DNA of 64,000 nt, taken from Blastococcus carthaginiensis (lineage in GTDB: Bacteria > Actinomycetota > Actinomycetes > Mycobacteriales > Geodermatophilaceae). Under the pieces are notes generated by a model, which saw only the letters and a program-made list of their open reading frames with translations, was not told the origin of the DNA and made no database searches. Positions 50,207 through 58,586 of this stretch are shown here, piece after piece (position 1 is the first letter of the stretch; the number at the start of each line of letters is the position of its first letter). The stretch is taken from positions 62,001 through 126,000 of the forward strand of contig NZ_JASNFN010000012.1 in the NCBI RefSeq assembly GCF_030731085.1, in the 5' to 3' direction. The translations under genes were made by a program, and so were the position numbers.

Positions 50207-50698
50207 TCAGGCGGGGCCGCCCCCGGAGCCGGAACCGGCCCCGAAGTCCTCCGGCGAGATCTGGTCGAGGAACTCGCGGAACTTCTCCACCTCGTCCTCC
50301 TGCTCGTCGGGGATCTCGATGCCCACCTCGTCGAGCAGGTCGTCGGCGCCGAAGATCGGCGCCCCGGTGCGCACGGCCAGCGCCACCGCGTCCGAGGGCC
50401 GGGCGCTGACGATGCGGTCGTCGCCGAACACGAGCTCGGCGATGTAGATGCCGTCGCGCATCTCGGTGATGTTGACCGCCTCCAGCTCGGCGCCCAGGGT
50501 GCGCACCACCTCGCGGAGCAGGTCGTGGGTCATCGGGCGGGCCGGGCGCACGCCCTGCTGCTCGAACGCGATGGCGGCCGCCTCGACGGCGCCGATCCAG
50601 ATCGGCAGGTAGCGCTCCCCCTGCGTCTCCTTCAGCAGAAGGATCGGCTGGTTGCCGGGCAGTTCGACGCGGACGCCGACGACTCGAAGCTCCTGCAC
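50207..50698 (-). CDS. Bifunctional nuclease family protein (DUF151)
   Basis: The 163-residue protein matches DUF151: VELPGNQPILLLKETQGERYLPIWIGAVEAAAIAFE, MTHDLLREVVRTLGAELEAVNI, IYIAELVF and VSARPSDAVALAVRTGAPIF. Relatives have DNase and RNase activity in plants and thermophiles, and the mycobacterial copy is Rv1829. The C-terminal 35 residues are acidic and Gly-rich. GAGGGAG 7 nt before the GTG is the ribosome site. Confidence 0.88.
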   Translation of the reverse strand: MQELRVVGVRVELPGNQPILLLKETQGERYLPIWIGAVEAAAIAFEQQGVRPARPMTHDLLREVVRTLGAELEAVNITEMRDGIYIAELVFGDDRIVSARPSDAVALAVRTGAPIFGADDLLDEVGIEIPDEQEDEVEKFREFLDQISPEDFGAGSGSGGGPA

Positions 50699-50814
50699 GG
50701 TGCGGCTCCCTCGGCTGCGGCCCGGGGTTCGGGCGGGACGGTGTGGTCAGGCGGCCGGTGACTCGTCGACCCGCCGGGCGGGGCCGGACGGCGACGCGTC
50801 CACGGTACGCCCGC

Positions 50815-51549
50815 TCAGGGACGGAGGAGGTCCCGCAGGCGCGTCTCGAGCAGGGCGGTGTGCAGCTGCGCGGAGAGCGCCGCCAGCTCCTGCAGCTTCT
50901 CGGTGGCCCGCGTGCGCGCCTCCTCCGAGCGTGCCCGCAGCACCGGGGCGACGAGCTGCTCGACGAGCCCCGCCTCCCGCTCCACGGCGCTGCGGTAGAC
51001 CCGCAGGTGCCGGGGCTCGATGCCGTGCCGGGCCAGGCCTGCGGCCGCCCGCCCGATGGGCAGGTCCTCCGCGGGGTGCCGCCCCTCGGCGTCGGTGGTC
51101 AGCAGCCCGAACTGCACGCAGTCGGCCAGCTGCCCGGGCTCCAGCCCGGCGGCCCGCGCGAACTGCTCCGCGGTCAGCGGGGCCGTCGCCCCCTCCTCGG
51201 TGGAGGCGGGGGGCAGCGGCGCGGAGCCGCTGCCGGTGCCAGGCAACGGCTCCCCGCGGTCGAGCGCGTCGAGGTGGTCCTTGATCACCCGCAGCGGCAG
51301 GTAGTGGTCCCGCTGGGCGGTGAGCACGTACCGCAGCCGGCTGACGTCGGCCCGCGAGAACTTCCGGTACCCCGACGGCGTGCGCTGCGGGTGCACCAGG
51401 TCCTCGGACTCGAGGTAGCGGATCTTGCTGATCGTCACGTCGGGGAAGTCGTCGCGCAGCACCGCCAGCACCTCGCCGATGGTCAGGCGCGGCGCGTGCT
51501 GGTCGCCGGCGTCCCCGAGCGCACCCTCGCGCTCGGGCACGGCGGTCAC
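50815..51549 (-). CDS. ftsR: FtsR-like MerR regulator (Rv1828-type)
   Basis: The 244-residue protein has an N-terminal MerR domain (LTIGEVLAVLRDDFPDVTISKIRYLESEDLVHPQRTPSGYRKFSRADVSRLRYVL) and a C-terminal region with helix LARHGIEPRHLRVYRSAVEREAGL. It is the homologue of Rv1828 and of corynebacterial FtsR, which activates ftsZ. GGAGAGAGG lies upstream of GTG 51549, which is preferred to a longer upstream start. The gene follows garA, as in mycobacteria. Confidence 0.88.
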   Translation of the reverse strand: MTAVPEREGALGDAGDQHAPRLTIGEVLAVLRDDFPDVTISKIRYLESEDLVHPQRTPSGYRKFSRADVSRLRYVLTAQRDHYLPLRVIKDHLDALDRGEPLPGTGSGSAPLPPASTEEGATAPLTAEQFARAAGLEPGQLADCVQFGLLTTDAEGRHPAEDLPIGRAAAGLARHGIEPRHLRVYRSAVEREAGLVEQLVAPVLRARSEEARTRATEKLQELAALSAQLHTALLETRLRDLLRP

Positions 51550-51625
51550 GCCCCTCTCTCCCCGGGACCCCGTCCCGGGCTCCCGCTCCGCGGTCCCCAC
51601 GTGCGGACGATCGCCGGTCGGTGCA

Positions 51626-52141
51626 CTAGCGAGCGGCCGGCTCGCCCGTGCGCGGTCCGGTCAGGTACACCAGGCGGAACTTCCCGATCTGCACCTCGTC
51701 GCCACCGGCGAGGGTGGCGACGTCGACCGGCTCCCGGTTGACGTAGGTGCCGTTGAGGCTGCCCACGTCGTGCACCGAGAAGCCGCCGCCCTCGCGGTGG
51801 AACTCGACGTGCCGGCGGCTGACCGTCACGTCGTCGAGGAAGATGTCGCTGTCGGGGTGCCGGCCGGCCGTGGTGACGTCCTGGTCGAGCAGGAACCGGC
51901 TCCCGGCGTTGGGGCCGCGCTTGACCACCAGCAGCGCCGAGCCGGCCGGCAGGGACTCCACCGCACCCGCGTGCGCGTCGGCGGCCTCCACGGCCTCCGG
52001 CTGGTCGCCGGTGTCCTCGCCGCCGACCTTCGGGATCACGCTCGTGGCCTCGCCCACGCGCTCCGGGGAGAGCGCCGCACCGCACTGCGCGCAGAAGCGA
52101 CTGCCCTCGGGGTTCTCGTGGCCACATCGAGTGCAGTGCAC
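51626..52141 (-). CDS. garA: GarA/OdhI-like FHA-domain protein
   Basis: The 171-residue protein has an N-terminal zinc ribbon (C3, C6, C17, C20) and a C-terminal FHA domain with Gly-Arg 93-94, Ser108, His111 and Asn-Gly 130-131. GarA inhibits 2-oxoglutarate metabolism until phosphorylated by PknB or PknG on Thr in an ETTSV motif. Here the motif reads EATSV, so only the second Thr (Thr33) is kept. GGAGGAG 7 nt before the GTG is the ribosome site. The zinc ribbon is a common actinobacterial addition. Confidence 0.93.
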   Translation of the reverse strand: MHCTRCGHENPEGSRFCAQCGAALSPERVGEATSVIPKVGGEDTGDQPEAVEAADAHAGAVESLPAGSALLVVKRGPNAGSRFLLDQDVTTAGRHPDSDIFLDDVTVSRRHVEFHREGGGFSVHDVGSLNGTYVNREPVDVATLAGGDEVQIGKFRLVYLTGPRTGEPAAR

Positions 52142-52312
52142 GTTGCGTCTCCTCCGGTACGAGGGGCCCGCCGCGGACCTTCAACTGGCCGCGGGCGGCC
52201 GGCGGACGGTGGGCCGGGCGGCCCTCCGTGGGTCGGCCGCCGCGGGTGGGCGGCGGACCGTGGGTCATGGAACCAGCCGGTCGGCCCGAGGGTCAACCGG
52301 ACGTGCAGGGCT

Positions 52313-52340
52313 GGGGGGCGGCTTCGCCGCAGGTCCCCCC
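52313..52340 (-). terminator. Possible hairpin terminator downstream of gcvH
   Basis: On the minus strand GGGGGG (52340-52335) pairs with CCCCCC (52318-52313) around a GCGGC-GAA-GCCGC inner stem, with a small bulge. It lies 63 nt after the gcvH stop and before garA. No U tract follows. Confidence 0.35.
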
Positions 52341-52402
52341 TGTTCTGCGCCCCGCGACGATCATAGTGAGCGATGGCCGGAGTCAGCCTCCCGGCGGGCC
52401 GG

Positions 52403-52807
52403 TCACGAGCCCTCGACCACGGCCTGGTAGGCGTCGGCGTCCAGCAGCTGCCCGATCGGGTCGCCGCCCTCCCCCGGCACGGCGATGTCGACCAGCCAGC
52501 CCTCCCCGTACGGGTCGGCGTTGATCGTCTCCGGCGCGTCGGCCAGGCGCGCGTTGACCGCCGCCACGACGCCGGCGACGGGCGCGTACACGTCGGAGAC
52601 GCTCTTCGTGGACTCCACCTCCCCGATCGGCGTGCCCGGGGCCACCTCGGCCCCGACGTCGGGCAGCTGCACGAAGACGATGTCCCCGAGCGCGTCCTGG
52701 GCGTGGTCGGTGATGCCGACCCGGACGACGGTCGACGTGCCGTCCGTCCCCTGCACCAGCGCCCACTCGTGCTGGTCGGTGTAGCGGCGGTCGTCGGGTG
52801 TGCTCAT
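52403..52807 (-). CDS. gcvH: Glycine cleavage system H protein
   Basis: The 134-residue protein has the lipoylation site Lys68 in VESTKSVSDVYAPVAGVV and the N-terminal RYTDQHEWALV. It carries the aminomethyl intermediate between GcvP, GcvT and Lpd. Other genes of the system present are gcvP at 46210-49242; gcvT is outside the window. It lies between garA and DUF881, matching Rv1826. ATG 52807 is about 11 nt after AGGGAG. Confidence 0.96.
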   Translation of the reverse strand: MSTPDDRRYTDQHEWALVQGTDGTSTVVRVGITDHAQDALGDIVFVQLPDVGAEVAPGTPIGEVESTKSVSDVYAPVAGVVAAVNARLADAPETINADPYGEGWLVDIAVPGEGGDPIGQLLDADAYQAVVEGS

Positions 52808-52861
52808 GCGGCGGTCGTCTCCCTGGCTGGCGCGGTCGGCTGGCGGTCGTGCACGGCGGGG

Positions 52862-53623
52862 TCAGCCACCGGTCTCGGGCGAAGCGTATTGAGGGCGGTC
52901 CAGCGGCCGCAACGCGTCCACGACGAGCTCGGGCGACCGGACGATCTCGACCGACCCGCCGCGCCGCTCGATCCGCTGCACCACCCCGCCCGGGATGTTC
53001 ATCGCCGTCTCCATGCCCTGCGGGTCGCCGAGCACGACGAACTCGTACGGCGAGCGCAGCGGCGTGCCGTCGACCACGAGGTCGCCGGCGGTGCCGGTGA
53101 CGGCGGTGGAGAGCCCGATCCGGACGGCGTCGACCTGCATGGTCTCCGCGCCGGCCCCGCGCAGCTCCTGGACCACGTCGAGCAGGTCGGACACCTGCAC
53201 GGCCCCGGCCGGGTCGCGGACGGTGAGGGTGAGCCCCGGGCCCTGGGCCGCCAGCGTGCCGCCCAGGATGCCGAGGGACTCGGCGCGTTCGCGAGCCTCC
53301 TCCAGGGCCGCACCGGTCCGGCTGCCGGAGCCGTTGAGTTCCCGCAGCGCCGCCCGCTGCTCGCTCAGCTGCGACCTCAGCCGCTCCTCGCGGCTGTCGA
53401 GCTCGTCGAGGATGCGCACCAGGTCCTCCTCGCGCGCCCCGGCGAGCACCTGGGCCTCGTCGGCGTTGCGCACCTGGACGGCGAGCGCGAACCCGAGCAG
53501 GAGGGTCAGGACGCCGATGAGGGCGGCCGCGAGGGGGTCCCGCCGCCGGCGCCGCGCCGGGGTGGGCGCCCCCGCCGGGTCGGCGCCGGCGCCCGGAGGA
53601 TCGGGCCGTCCCGCACCGGTCAT
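52862..53623 (-). CDS. DUF881 family membrane-anchored protein, copy 1
   Basis: The 253-residue protein has a short cytoplasmic arm, one membrane helix (about residues 31-48), a coiled-coil (residues 60-95) and the DUF881 domain with GPGLTLTVRDPAGAVQVSDLLDVVQELRGAGAETMQVDAVRI. DUF881 proteins are probably extracytoplasmic and linked to cell-envelope genes by position (sbp, pgsA). Its ATG overlaps the stop of sbp (ATGA). It corresponds to Rv1825. Confidence 0.88.
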   Translation of the reverse strand: MTGAGRPDPPGAGADPAGAPTPARRRRRDPLAAALIGVLTLLLGFALAVQVRNADEAQVLAGAREEDLVRILDELDSREERLRSQLSEQRAALRELNGSGSRTGAALEEARERAESLGILGGTLAAQGPGLTLTVRDPAGAVQVSDLLDVVQELRGAGAETMQVDAVRIGLSTAVTGTAGDLVVDGTPLRSPYEFVVLGDPQGMETAMNIPGGVVQRIERRGGSVEIVRSPELVVDALRPLDRPQYASPETGG

Positions 53624-53952
53624 GCGCGGAAGACGTGCCGGCGGATGGCGGCGGCGTTGCCGAAGATGCGGATGCCGAGGACGACGACGACCGCCGTCGA
53701 CAGCTGCGCCCCGACGCCGAGCTGGTCGCCCAGGAAGACGATGAGCGCGGCGACCACGACGTTGGACACGAAGGAGATGACGAACACCTTCGCGTCGAAG
53801 ATGCCGTCGAGCCGGGCGCGGAACCCGCCGAAGACGGCGTCGAGGGCGGCGACGACGGCGATCGGCAGGTAGGGCTGGAGCCACAGCGGGACGGTGGGGT
53901 CGAAGACCAGGCCGAGCAGCACACCGGCCGCGAGGCCGAGGATCGGGATCAC
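53620..53952 (-). CDS. sbp: Small basic protein Sbp
   Basis: The 110-residue protein has three membrane helices and the family sequence PILGLAAGVLLGLVFDPTVPLWLQPYLPIAVVAALDAVFGGFRA...IFDAKVFVISFVSNVVVAA. Named Sbp in Gram-positive bacteria, it is of uncertain function. GTG 53952 begins 4 nt after the stop of DUF881 copy 2, and its stop overlaps DUF881 copy 1. Order matches Rv1824. Confidence 0.9.
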   Translation of the reverse strand: MIPILGLAAGVLLGLVFDPTVPLWLQPYLPIAVVAALDAVFGGFRARLDGIFDAKVFVISFVSNVVVAALIVFLGDQLGVGAQLSTAVVVVLGIRIFGNAAAIRRHVFRA

Positions 53953-53956
53953 GACG

Positions 53957-54856
53957 TCAGCCTCCGGGGCCGGGCTCGGTGCCGGGGACCCGGCGGGGAC
54001 TGACGACCTCGGCAGAGCGGAGCTCCGGCGGGTTGGCGGCCGGCAGGGACAGGTCCTCCTCCTCGGCGAACACGAACTGCAGGCCGGTGGCCGCCGCGAA
54101 CTCGGCGAGGTCGCGGACCTGGGGGTCGAGCAGGAAGTTCTGGGACAGCGCGTCGGGGTCGCCGACGGCGCTGATCCGGTACGGGCTGGTGACCGGGCGG
54201 AAGTTGACCAGCACCGCCTCGCCGGCGAACCGGATGGCGCTGGTGGGGCCCAGCCGCTGGCCGTTGATGCTGATCGCCTCCGCGCCGGCGCCCCAGAGCG
54301 CGTTGACGACCAGCTGCAGGTCGCCATCGGCCACCTGCACCGCGTCGGTACCGGCCGCACCGGTGCCGATCGGATCGTCGTCGGCGTCGGCCTCGGCGTT
54401 GGCCAGCGTGACCAGCAGCCCCGGCCCGGTGACGGCGACGGCGGCGGTGCCCTGCTCGGCCCGGGCGAGGGCGTCGAGCGCGCGCTGGCCCACGGCGGTG
54501 GCGGCGAGCAGCTCGTCGCTCGTCCGGCTGACCTCGGCGCGCAGTTCCTCGAGGCGGGCGGCCAGCTCGTCGCTGAGCGCCGATTCGTCCTGGATGTCGC
54601 TGACCAGCGCCTCGCGGATCTCCTGCCGGCCCTCGGCCCGGGCGGCCGCCTGGTCGTAGGTCACCGCGGCCAGCAGGCCCGCGGCGGCCATGGTGAGCGC
54701 GACCAGCACCCGGCCGCGGCCCCGGCGGGGCGGCTCTCCCCCGGCCCGGCGCGCGGCAGCCTCCGCGTACGCCGGGTCGAGGGTCTCGGCGAGCACGTCG
54801 TCGAGCAGCGAGGCGCCCAGCGAGCGGATGCGGCCGGGCGGGTGCGCACCGGTCAC
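53957..54856 (-). CDS. DUF881 family membrane-anchored protein, copy 2
   Basis: The 299-residue protein has an N-terminal cytoplasmic stretch, a membrane helix near residues 50-68, a coiled-coil and a DUF881 domain with TGPGLLVTLANAEAD and LQLVVNALWGAGAEAISINGQRLGPTSAI. It is longer than copy 1, mainly in the linker and tail. GTG 54856 overlaps the pgsA stop (GTGA). It corresponds to Rv1823. The four genes pgsA, DUF881, sbp and DUF881 are tightly packed, so an envelope operon is likely. Confidence 0.88.
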   Translation of the reverse strand: MTGAHPPGRIRSLGASLLDDVLAETLDPAYAEAAARRAGGEPPRRGRGRVLVALTMAAAGLLAAVTYDQAAARAEGRQEIREALVSDIQDESALSDELAARLEELRAEVSRTSDELLAATAVGQRALDALARAEQGTAAVAVTGPGLLVTLANAEADADDDPIGTGAAGTDAVQVADGDLQLVVNALWGAGAEAISINGQRLGPTSAIRFAGEAVLVNFRPVTSPYRISAVGDPDALSQNFLLDPQVRDLAEFAAATGLQFVFAEEEDLSLPAANPPELRSAEVVSPRRVPGTEPGPGG

Positions 54857-55521
54857 GGCGGGCCCTGGCGTCCGGCGGAGCGCTCCGCGGCCACCAGGCC
54901 CACCACCTGGACCACGTAGAAGAGGGCGGCCAGCAGGTAGAGCGCCGTGCCCCAGATGGTGAGGGCCCACGCGAACGGCGCGGTGACGGTGGCCAGCGTG
55001 CCGTCCCCGTCGGCGATCAGCAGCGCGGGGAAGGCGTAGAGCAGCAGGAGGGTCGCCGCCTTGCCGAGGTAGTGCACCTGCAGCGGCGGGTAGCCGTGCG
55101 CCCGCAGGACGAGCAGCAGCACGCCCAGCAGGAGCTCCCGCCCGACCAGCAGCGCCACCAGCCAGACGGGCACCACCTCGCGCAGCGCCAGGGCGATCAG
55201 GGCGGAGACGATGTAGAGCCGGTCCGCGGCGGGGTCCAGCAGCGCGCCGAGGCGGCTGCCCTGGTCCAGCCAGCGGGCGAGCTTGCCGTCGAGCCAGTCG
55301 GTGAACCCCGACACCATGAGGACGACGAGCGCCCACCCGTCCTCCTCCGGCCCGAGGAGCAGCCACAGGAACAGCGGCACGCCGAGCAGCCGCAGCACCG
55401 AGAGAGCGTTCGGCAGGGTCCAGACGCGGTCCGGCAGGGCCTCGCGGTCGGGCAGCACCGATCCCGTCGTCCGGGGCGGGGGGACGGGTGCGGCAGCCGA
55501 CGGCCCGTTCGACGACGTCAC
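54853..55521 (-). CDS. CDP-alcohol phosphatidyltransferase (PgsA-like)
   Basis: The 222-residue protein has the CDP-OH phosphatidyltransferase motif DGx2ARx8Gx3Dx3D as DGKLARWLDQGSRLGALLD, then PAAD, starting near residue 78. Four to five membrane helices follow. It probably makes phosphatidylglycerol phosphate or cardiolipin; Rv1822 is annotated pgsA2. GGAGGG 3 nt before GTG 55521 fits the start. It overlaps the DUF881 gene by 4 nt. Confidence 0.88.
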   Translation of the reverse strand: MTSSNGPSAAAPVPPPRTTGSVLPDREALPDRVWTLPNALSVLRLLGVPLFLWLLLGPEEDGWALVVLMVSGFTDWLDGKLARWLDQGSRLGALLDPAADRLYIVSALIALALREVVPVWLVALLVGRELLLGVLLLVLRAHGYPPLQVHYLGKAATLLLLYAFPALLIADGDGTLATVTAPFAWALTIWGTALYLLAALFYVVQVVGLVAAERSAGRQGPP

Positions 55522-55703
55522 GTTCCCTCCAGTCCCAGCAAAGCCGTGCCCGAGGCTAGCCGACGGGCCCCGTCTCCCCCGTCGCCCGCGGGCTCGCGGC
55601 GAGCCCTCGGGCGGGGCAGCCGCGGGGCCCGCCGCCCGCGGGTGCCCGGCGGGTCCGGCCAGGGGCGGACCGCCGTCCCCGGTGCTCGCCGGGACGGTGT
55701 CGC

Positions 55704-57785
55704 TCAGACCGGCACGGCCACCGCGGCGGGCGCCGGCTCGTACCCGAGCGGCCGGCGATCGAAGCTGCCCGTCCCGTGCGTCACCGAGCGCAGGACACCG
55801 GGGTACACGAGCAGCTCCACCTCGGGCACCTCGGCGCGCACGGTGGCGCGGTCGCGGCCCGGGTCGGCCTCGCTGCCGGTCACCCGCGCCCGCCGGGAGG
55901 ACAGGTCGCTCATCACCGCGCCGACGTGCTCGGCCGGCGCCCGCACCTCGACCTCGCACCACGGTTCCAGCACCTGGGTGCCCGCCGCGGCCGCGAGCTC
56001 CCGCATGGCCAGGGCACCGGCGGCCTGGAACGCGGCATCGGAGGAGTCGACCGAGTGCGCCTTGCCGTCGACGAGCGTGACCCGGACGTCCACGAGCGGG
56101 CGGTCCCCGTTGACCCCCCGGGCTGCCTGGGCGCGGATCCCCTTCTCCACGCTGGCGTGGAACTGGCCGGGCACGGTGCCCCCGACGATGCGCTGCTCGA
56201 AGACGATCCCCGAGCCGGGCTCCCCCGGCTCCCCCTCGACGACGACGACGGCGTACTGGCCGTGCCCGCCGGACTGCTTGACGTGCCGGCCGGTCACCCG
56301 GGCCGGCGCGCGGAGCGTCTCGACCAGCGGGACCCGCACCGGCACCGTGGCGACGGCGACGCCGTGCCTGCTGCGGAGCCGCTCCAGCAGCACCTCGGCG
56401 TGCGCGTCGCCGACGCACCAGAGCAGCAGCTGCCCGGTGTCGGCCCGCCGCTCCAGCCGGACGGTGGGGTCCTCGGCGACGAGGCGGGCCAGCGCGGTGG
56501 CCATCCGGTCCTCGTCGCCGCGGGAGGCGGCCTCCACCGCCACCGGCAGCTGCGGCACCGGCAGCTCCCAGGGCGGGACCAGCCGCGGTTCCTCCGGCGA
56601 GCTCAGCGTGTCGCCGGTCTCCGCCGTCGCCAGCCGGGCGACCGCGCAGACGTCGCCGGCCGGGCACGCCGCCACCGGCCGGAGGGCGGCGCCCAGCGGG
56701 GCGGTCAGCACTCCGATCCGCTCGTCGGCGTCGTGGTCGGGGTGGCCGCGCTCGGCCATGCCGTGACCGGAGACGTGCACCGCCACGTCCGGCCGCAGCG
56801 TGCCGGAGAAGACCCGGACCAGGGAGATCCGGCCGACGTAGGGGTCGGTGGTGGTGCGGACCACCTCGGCGACGAGCGGACCGTCGGGGTCGCAGCCGAG
56901 CGCGGGCGCCGGGGACCCGTCGGGCCGGGTGACCGGCGGGCACCCGTGCTCGGCCGGCGAGGGCAGCGCGGCGACGACGAGCTGCAGCAGCTCGCCGGTG
57001 CCGACCCCGGTCAGCGGGGCGACGCAGACGACGGGGTGGAAGTGCCCGCGGGCGACCGCGGTCTCCAGGTCGGAGACCAGGTCGGGGACGGCGAGCTCGT
57101 CACCGGCGAGGTAGCGCTCCATCAGCGTCTCGTCCTCGCTCTCGCCGATGATGCCCTCGATCAGCTCGGCGCGGAGGCGGTCGGCGTCGTGGTCGCCGAC
57201 CCGGGCGGGATCGAGGTGCGGCTCCAGCAGCGACACCAGGCCGCGGGCCGCCCCGTCCGGGCCGCGCTCCACCAGGTGCATGGGGTACACCCCCTCCCCC
57301 AGCATCAGCTGGCAGAGGCGCACCGCCTCGTCGACGTCGGCGCGCGGCCGGTCGATCTGGGTGAGCACGACGGCGCGCGGCATCCCCACCGCGGCGCACT
57401 CCTCCCAGAGCTGCACGGTGGCGGCGTCCACGCCGCTGACGGCCGAGACGACGAACAGCGCCGAGTCCGCCGCGCGCAGACCGGCCCGCAGCTCGCCGAC
57501 GAAGTCCGGGGAGCCCGGGGTGTCGAGTACGGTGATCCGGTGGCCGTCGTGCTCGACGGTCGCCACGCCCAGGGCGACCGAGCGCTGCTGGCGGATCTCC
57601 ACCTCCTCGGCGTCGAGGCAGGTGGTGCCCTCCTCGACGCGGCCGGCGCGGGGTACCGCCCCCGTGGCCACCAGCAGCGCCTCGGCGAGCGTCGTCTTGC
57701 CGGCCCCGGCCCGGCCGACGAGGGCCACGTTGCGCACCTGCGCGTCCGGGCGCGGCGCGGGGGCCGGTGGGATGTCCTTGCCCAT
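55704..57785 (-). CDS. Elongation factor G-like protein (EF-G2/FusA2)
   Basis: The 693-residue protein has the EF-G domains: G domain with GRAGAGKTTLAEALL and VLDTPGSPDFVGELR, then domains II-V with QSGGHGQYAVVVVEGEP and VGGTVPGQFHASVEKGIRAQAARG. It lacks the canonical NKxD element, reading TQIDRPRAD instead. It is the EF-G-like paralogue of mycobacterial FusA2 (Rv0120c), not the main translocase, and its role is unresolved. GAGG upstream of ATG 57785 marks the start. Confidence 0.88.
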   Translation of the reverse strand: MGKDIPPAPAPRPDAQVRNVALVGRAGAGKTTLAEALLVATGAVPRAGRVEEGTTCLDAEEVEIRQQRSVALGVATVEHDGHRITVLDTPGSPDFVGELRAGLRAADSALFVVSAVSGVDAATVQLWEECAAVGMPRAVVLTQIDRPRADVDEAVRLCQLMLGEGVYPMHLVERGPDGAARGLVSLLEPHLDPARVGDHDADRLRAELIEGIIGESEDETLMERYLAGDELAVPDLVSDLETAVARGHFHPVVCVAPLTGVGTGELLQLVVAALPSPAEHGCPPVTRPDGSPAPALGCDPDGPLVAEVVRTTTDPYVGRISLVRVFSGTLRPDVAVHVSGHGMAERGHPDHDADERIGVLTAPLGAALRPVAACPAGDVCAVARLATAETGDTLSSPEEPRLVPPWELPVPQLPVAVEAASRGDEDRMATALARLVAEDPTVRLERRADTGQLLLWCVGDAHAEVLLERLRSRHGVAVATVPVRVPLVETLRAPARVTGRHVKQSGGHGQYAVVVVEGEPGEPGSGIVFEQRIVGGTVPGQFHASVEKGIRAQAARGVNGDRPLVDVRVTLVDGKAHSVDSSDAAFQAAGALAMRELAAAAGTQVLEPWCEVEVRAPAEHVGAVMSDLSSRRARVTGSEADPGRDRATVRAEVPEVELLVYPGVLRSVTHGTGSFDRRPLGYEPAPAAVAVPV

Positions 57786-57950
57786 GGCGACCTCAGCCGT
57801 CGAGGCCGGTCGCGCGGGGCGGATGAGCGGGGTGGGCTGCCACGACGCCTCCTGGTCCGGGATGTGTCCTGCGTCACAGCCTGCCCGGCGAGCGGGCGGC
57901 GGACAAGACCCCCGGCGGCCCGCGGCCCGCCGAAGACGCATGCTGGGGGC

Positions 57951-58154
57951 ATGACCAGCGACCACGCGGCCGGCCGCGACCAGGCCACCGGCCGCGCGCA
58001 CGCCGTCCTCCGCAGCACCGCCGACCTGCCGGCACCGTGGGCCGGCATCTGCGGGGCGTCGGTCGGCGTCGTCCAGGGGGTGTGGGACGGCCCGCGGGGC
58101 CGGAGGTCGGCCGACCCGTGCCCCGAGTGCGTGCAGCTCACCTCAGGCTCATGA
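57951..58154 (+). CDS. Small Cys-containing protein upstream of paaI
   Basis: The 67-residue product starts at ATG 57951 and overlaps the paaI ATG by 4 nt (ATGA), so it is likely translated with it. It has WAGICGASVGVVQGVW and a C-terminal ADPCPECVQLTSG, suggesting a small zinc knuckle. CATGCT lies 6 nt before the ATG, an imperfect leaderless box. I do not recognise the family. It is divergent from the EF-G2 gene. Confidence 0.55.
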   Translation: MTSDHAAGRDQATGRAHAVLRSTADLPAPWAGICGASVGVVQGVWDGPRGRRSADPCPECVQLTSGS

Positions 58155-58573
58155 CCGGCGCCTCTCCCCAGCTCGTCGCCGAGGAGTCCGTCCGCCGCTA
58201 CCTGGCCGGCGATGCCGCGGCGCGGGCGCTGGGCGTCACGGTGAGCCACGTGGCACCCGGCGTCGTCACGGCGCACATGACCATCCGGCCGGAGATGCTC
58301 AACGGCCACGGCACCGCGCACGGGGCCGCGCTGTTCGCCGTCGCCGACATCGCCTTCGCGATGGCCTGCAACTCCCACGGCCGGGCGGCGGTGGCCCGGT
58401 CGTGCGGCATCGAGTACCTCGCGCCGGCCCGGTCCGGCGACGCCGTCACCGCCGCCGCGGTCGAGCGCTCGGTCGCCGGGCGCGGGGGCATCTACGACGT
58501 CGCCGTCACCCGCGACGCGGACGGCCTGCTGCTCGCCGAGATGCGCGGGCACAGCCGGCTGCTCCCACCCTGA
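58151..58573 (+). CDS. paaI: Hydroxyphenylacetyl-CoA thioesterase PaaI
   Basis: The 140-residue hotdog thioesterase has NGHGTAHGAALFAVADIAFAMACNSHG, with the conserved GHGTAHGG-like active site, and RSCGIEYLAPARSGDAVTAAAVE. PaaI hydrolyses ring-hydroxylated phenylacetyl-CoA, recycling CoA from dead-end intermediates of phenylacetate catabolism. It is convergent with the TetR gene. The other paa genes lie 1 kb away. Confidence 0.9.
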   Translation: MTGASPQLVAEESVRRYLAGDAAARALGVTVSHVAPGVVTAHMTIRPEMLNGHGTAHGAALFAVADIAFAMACNSHGRAAVARSCGIEYLAPARSGDAVTAAAVERSVAGRGGIYDVAVTRDADGLLLAEMRGHSRLLPP

Positions 58574-58586
58574 GCCGGCCGAGCCG

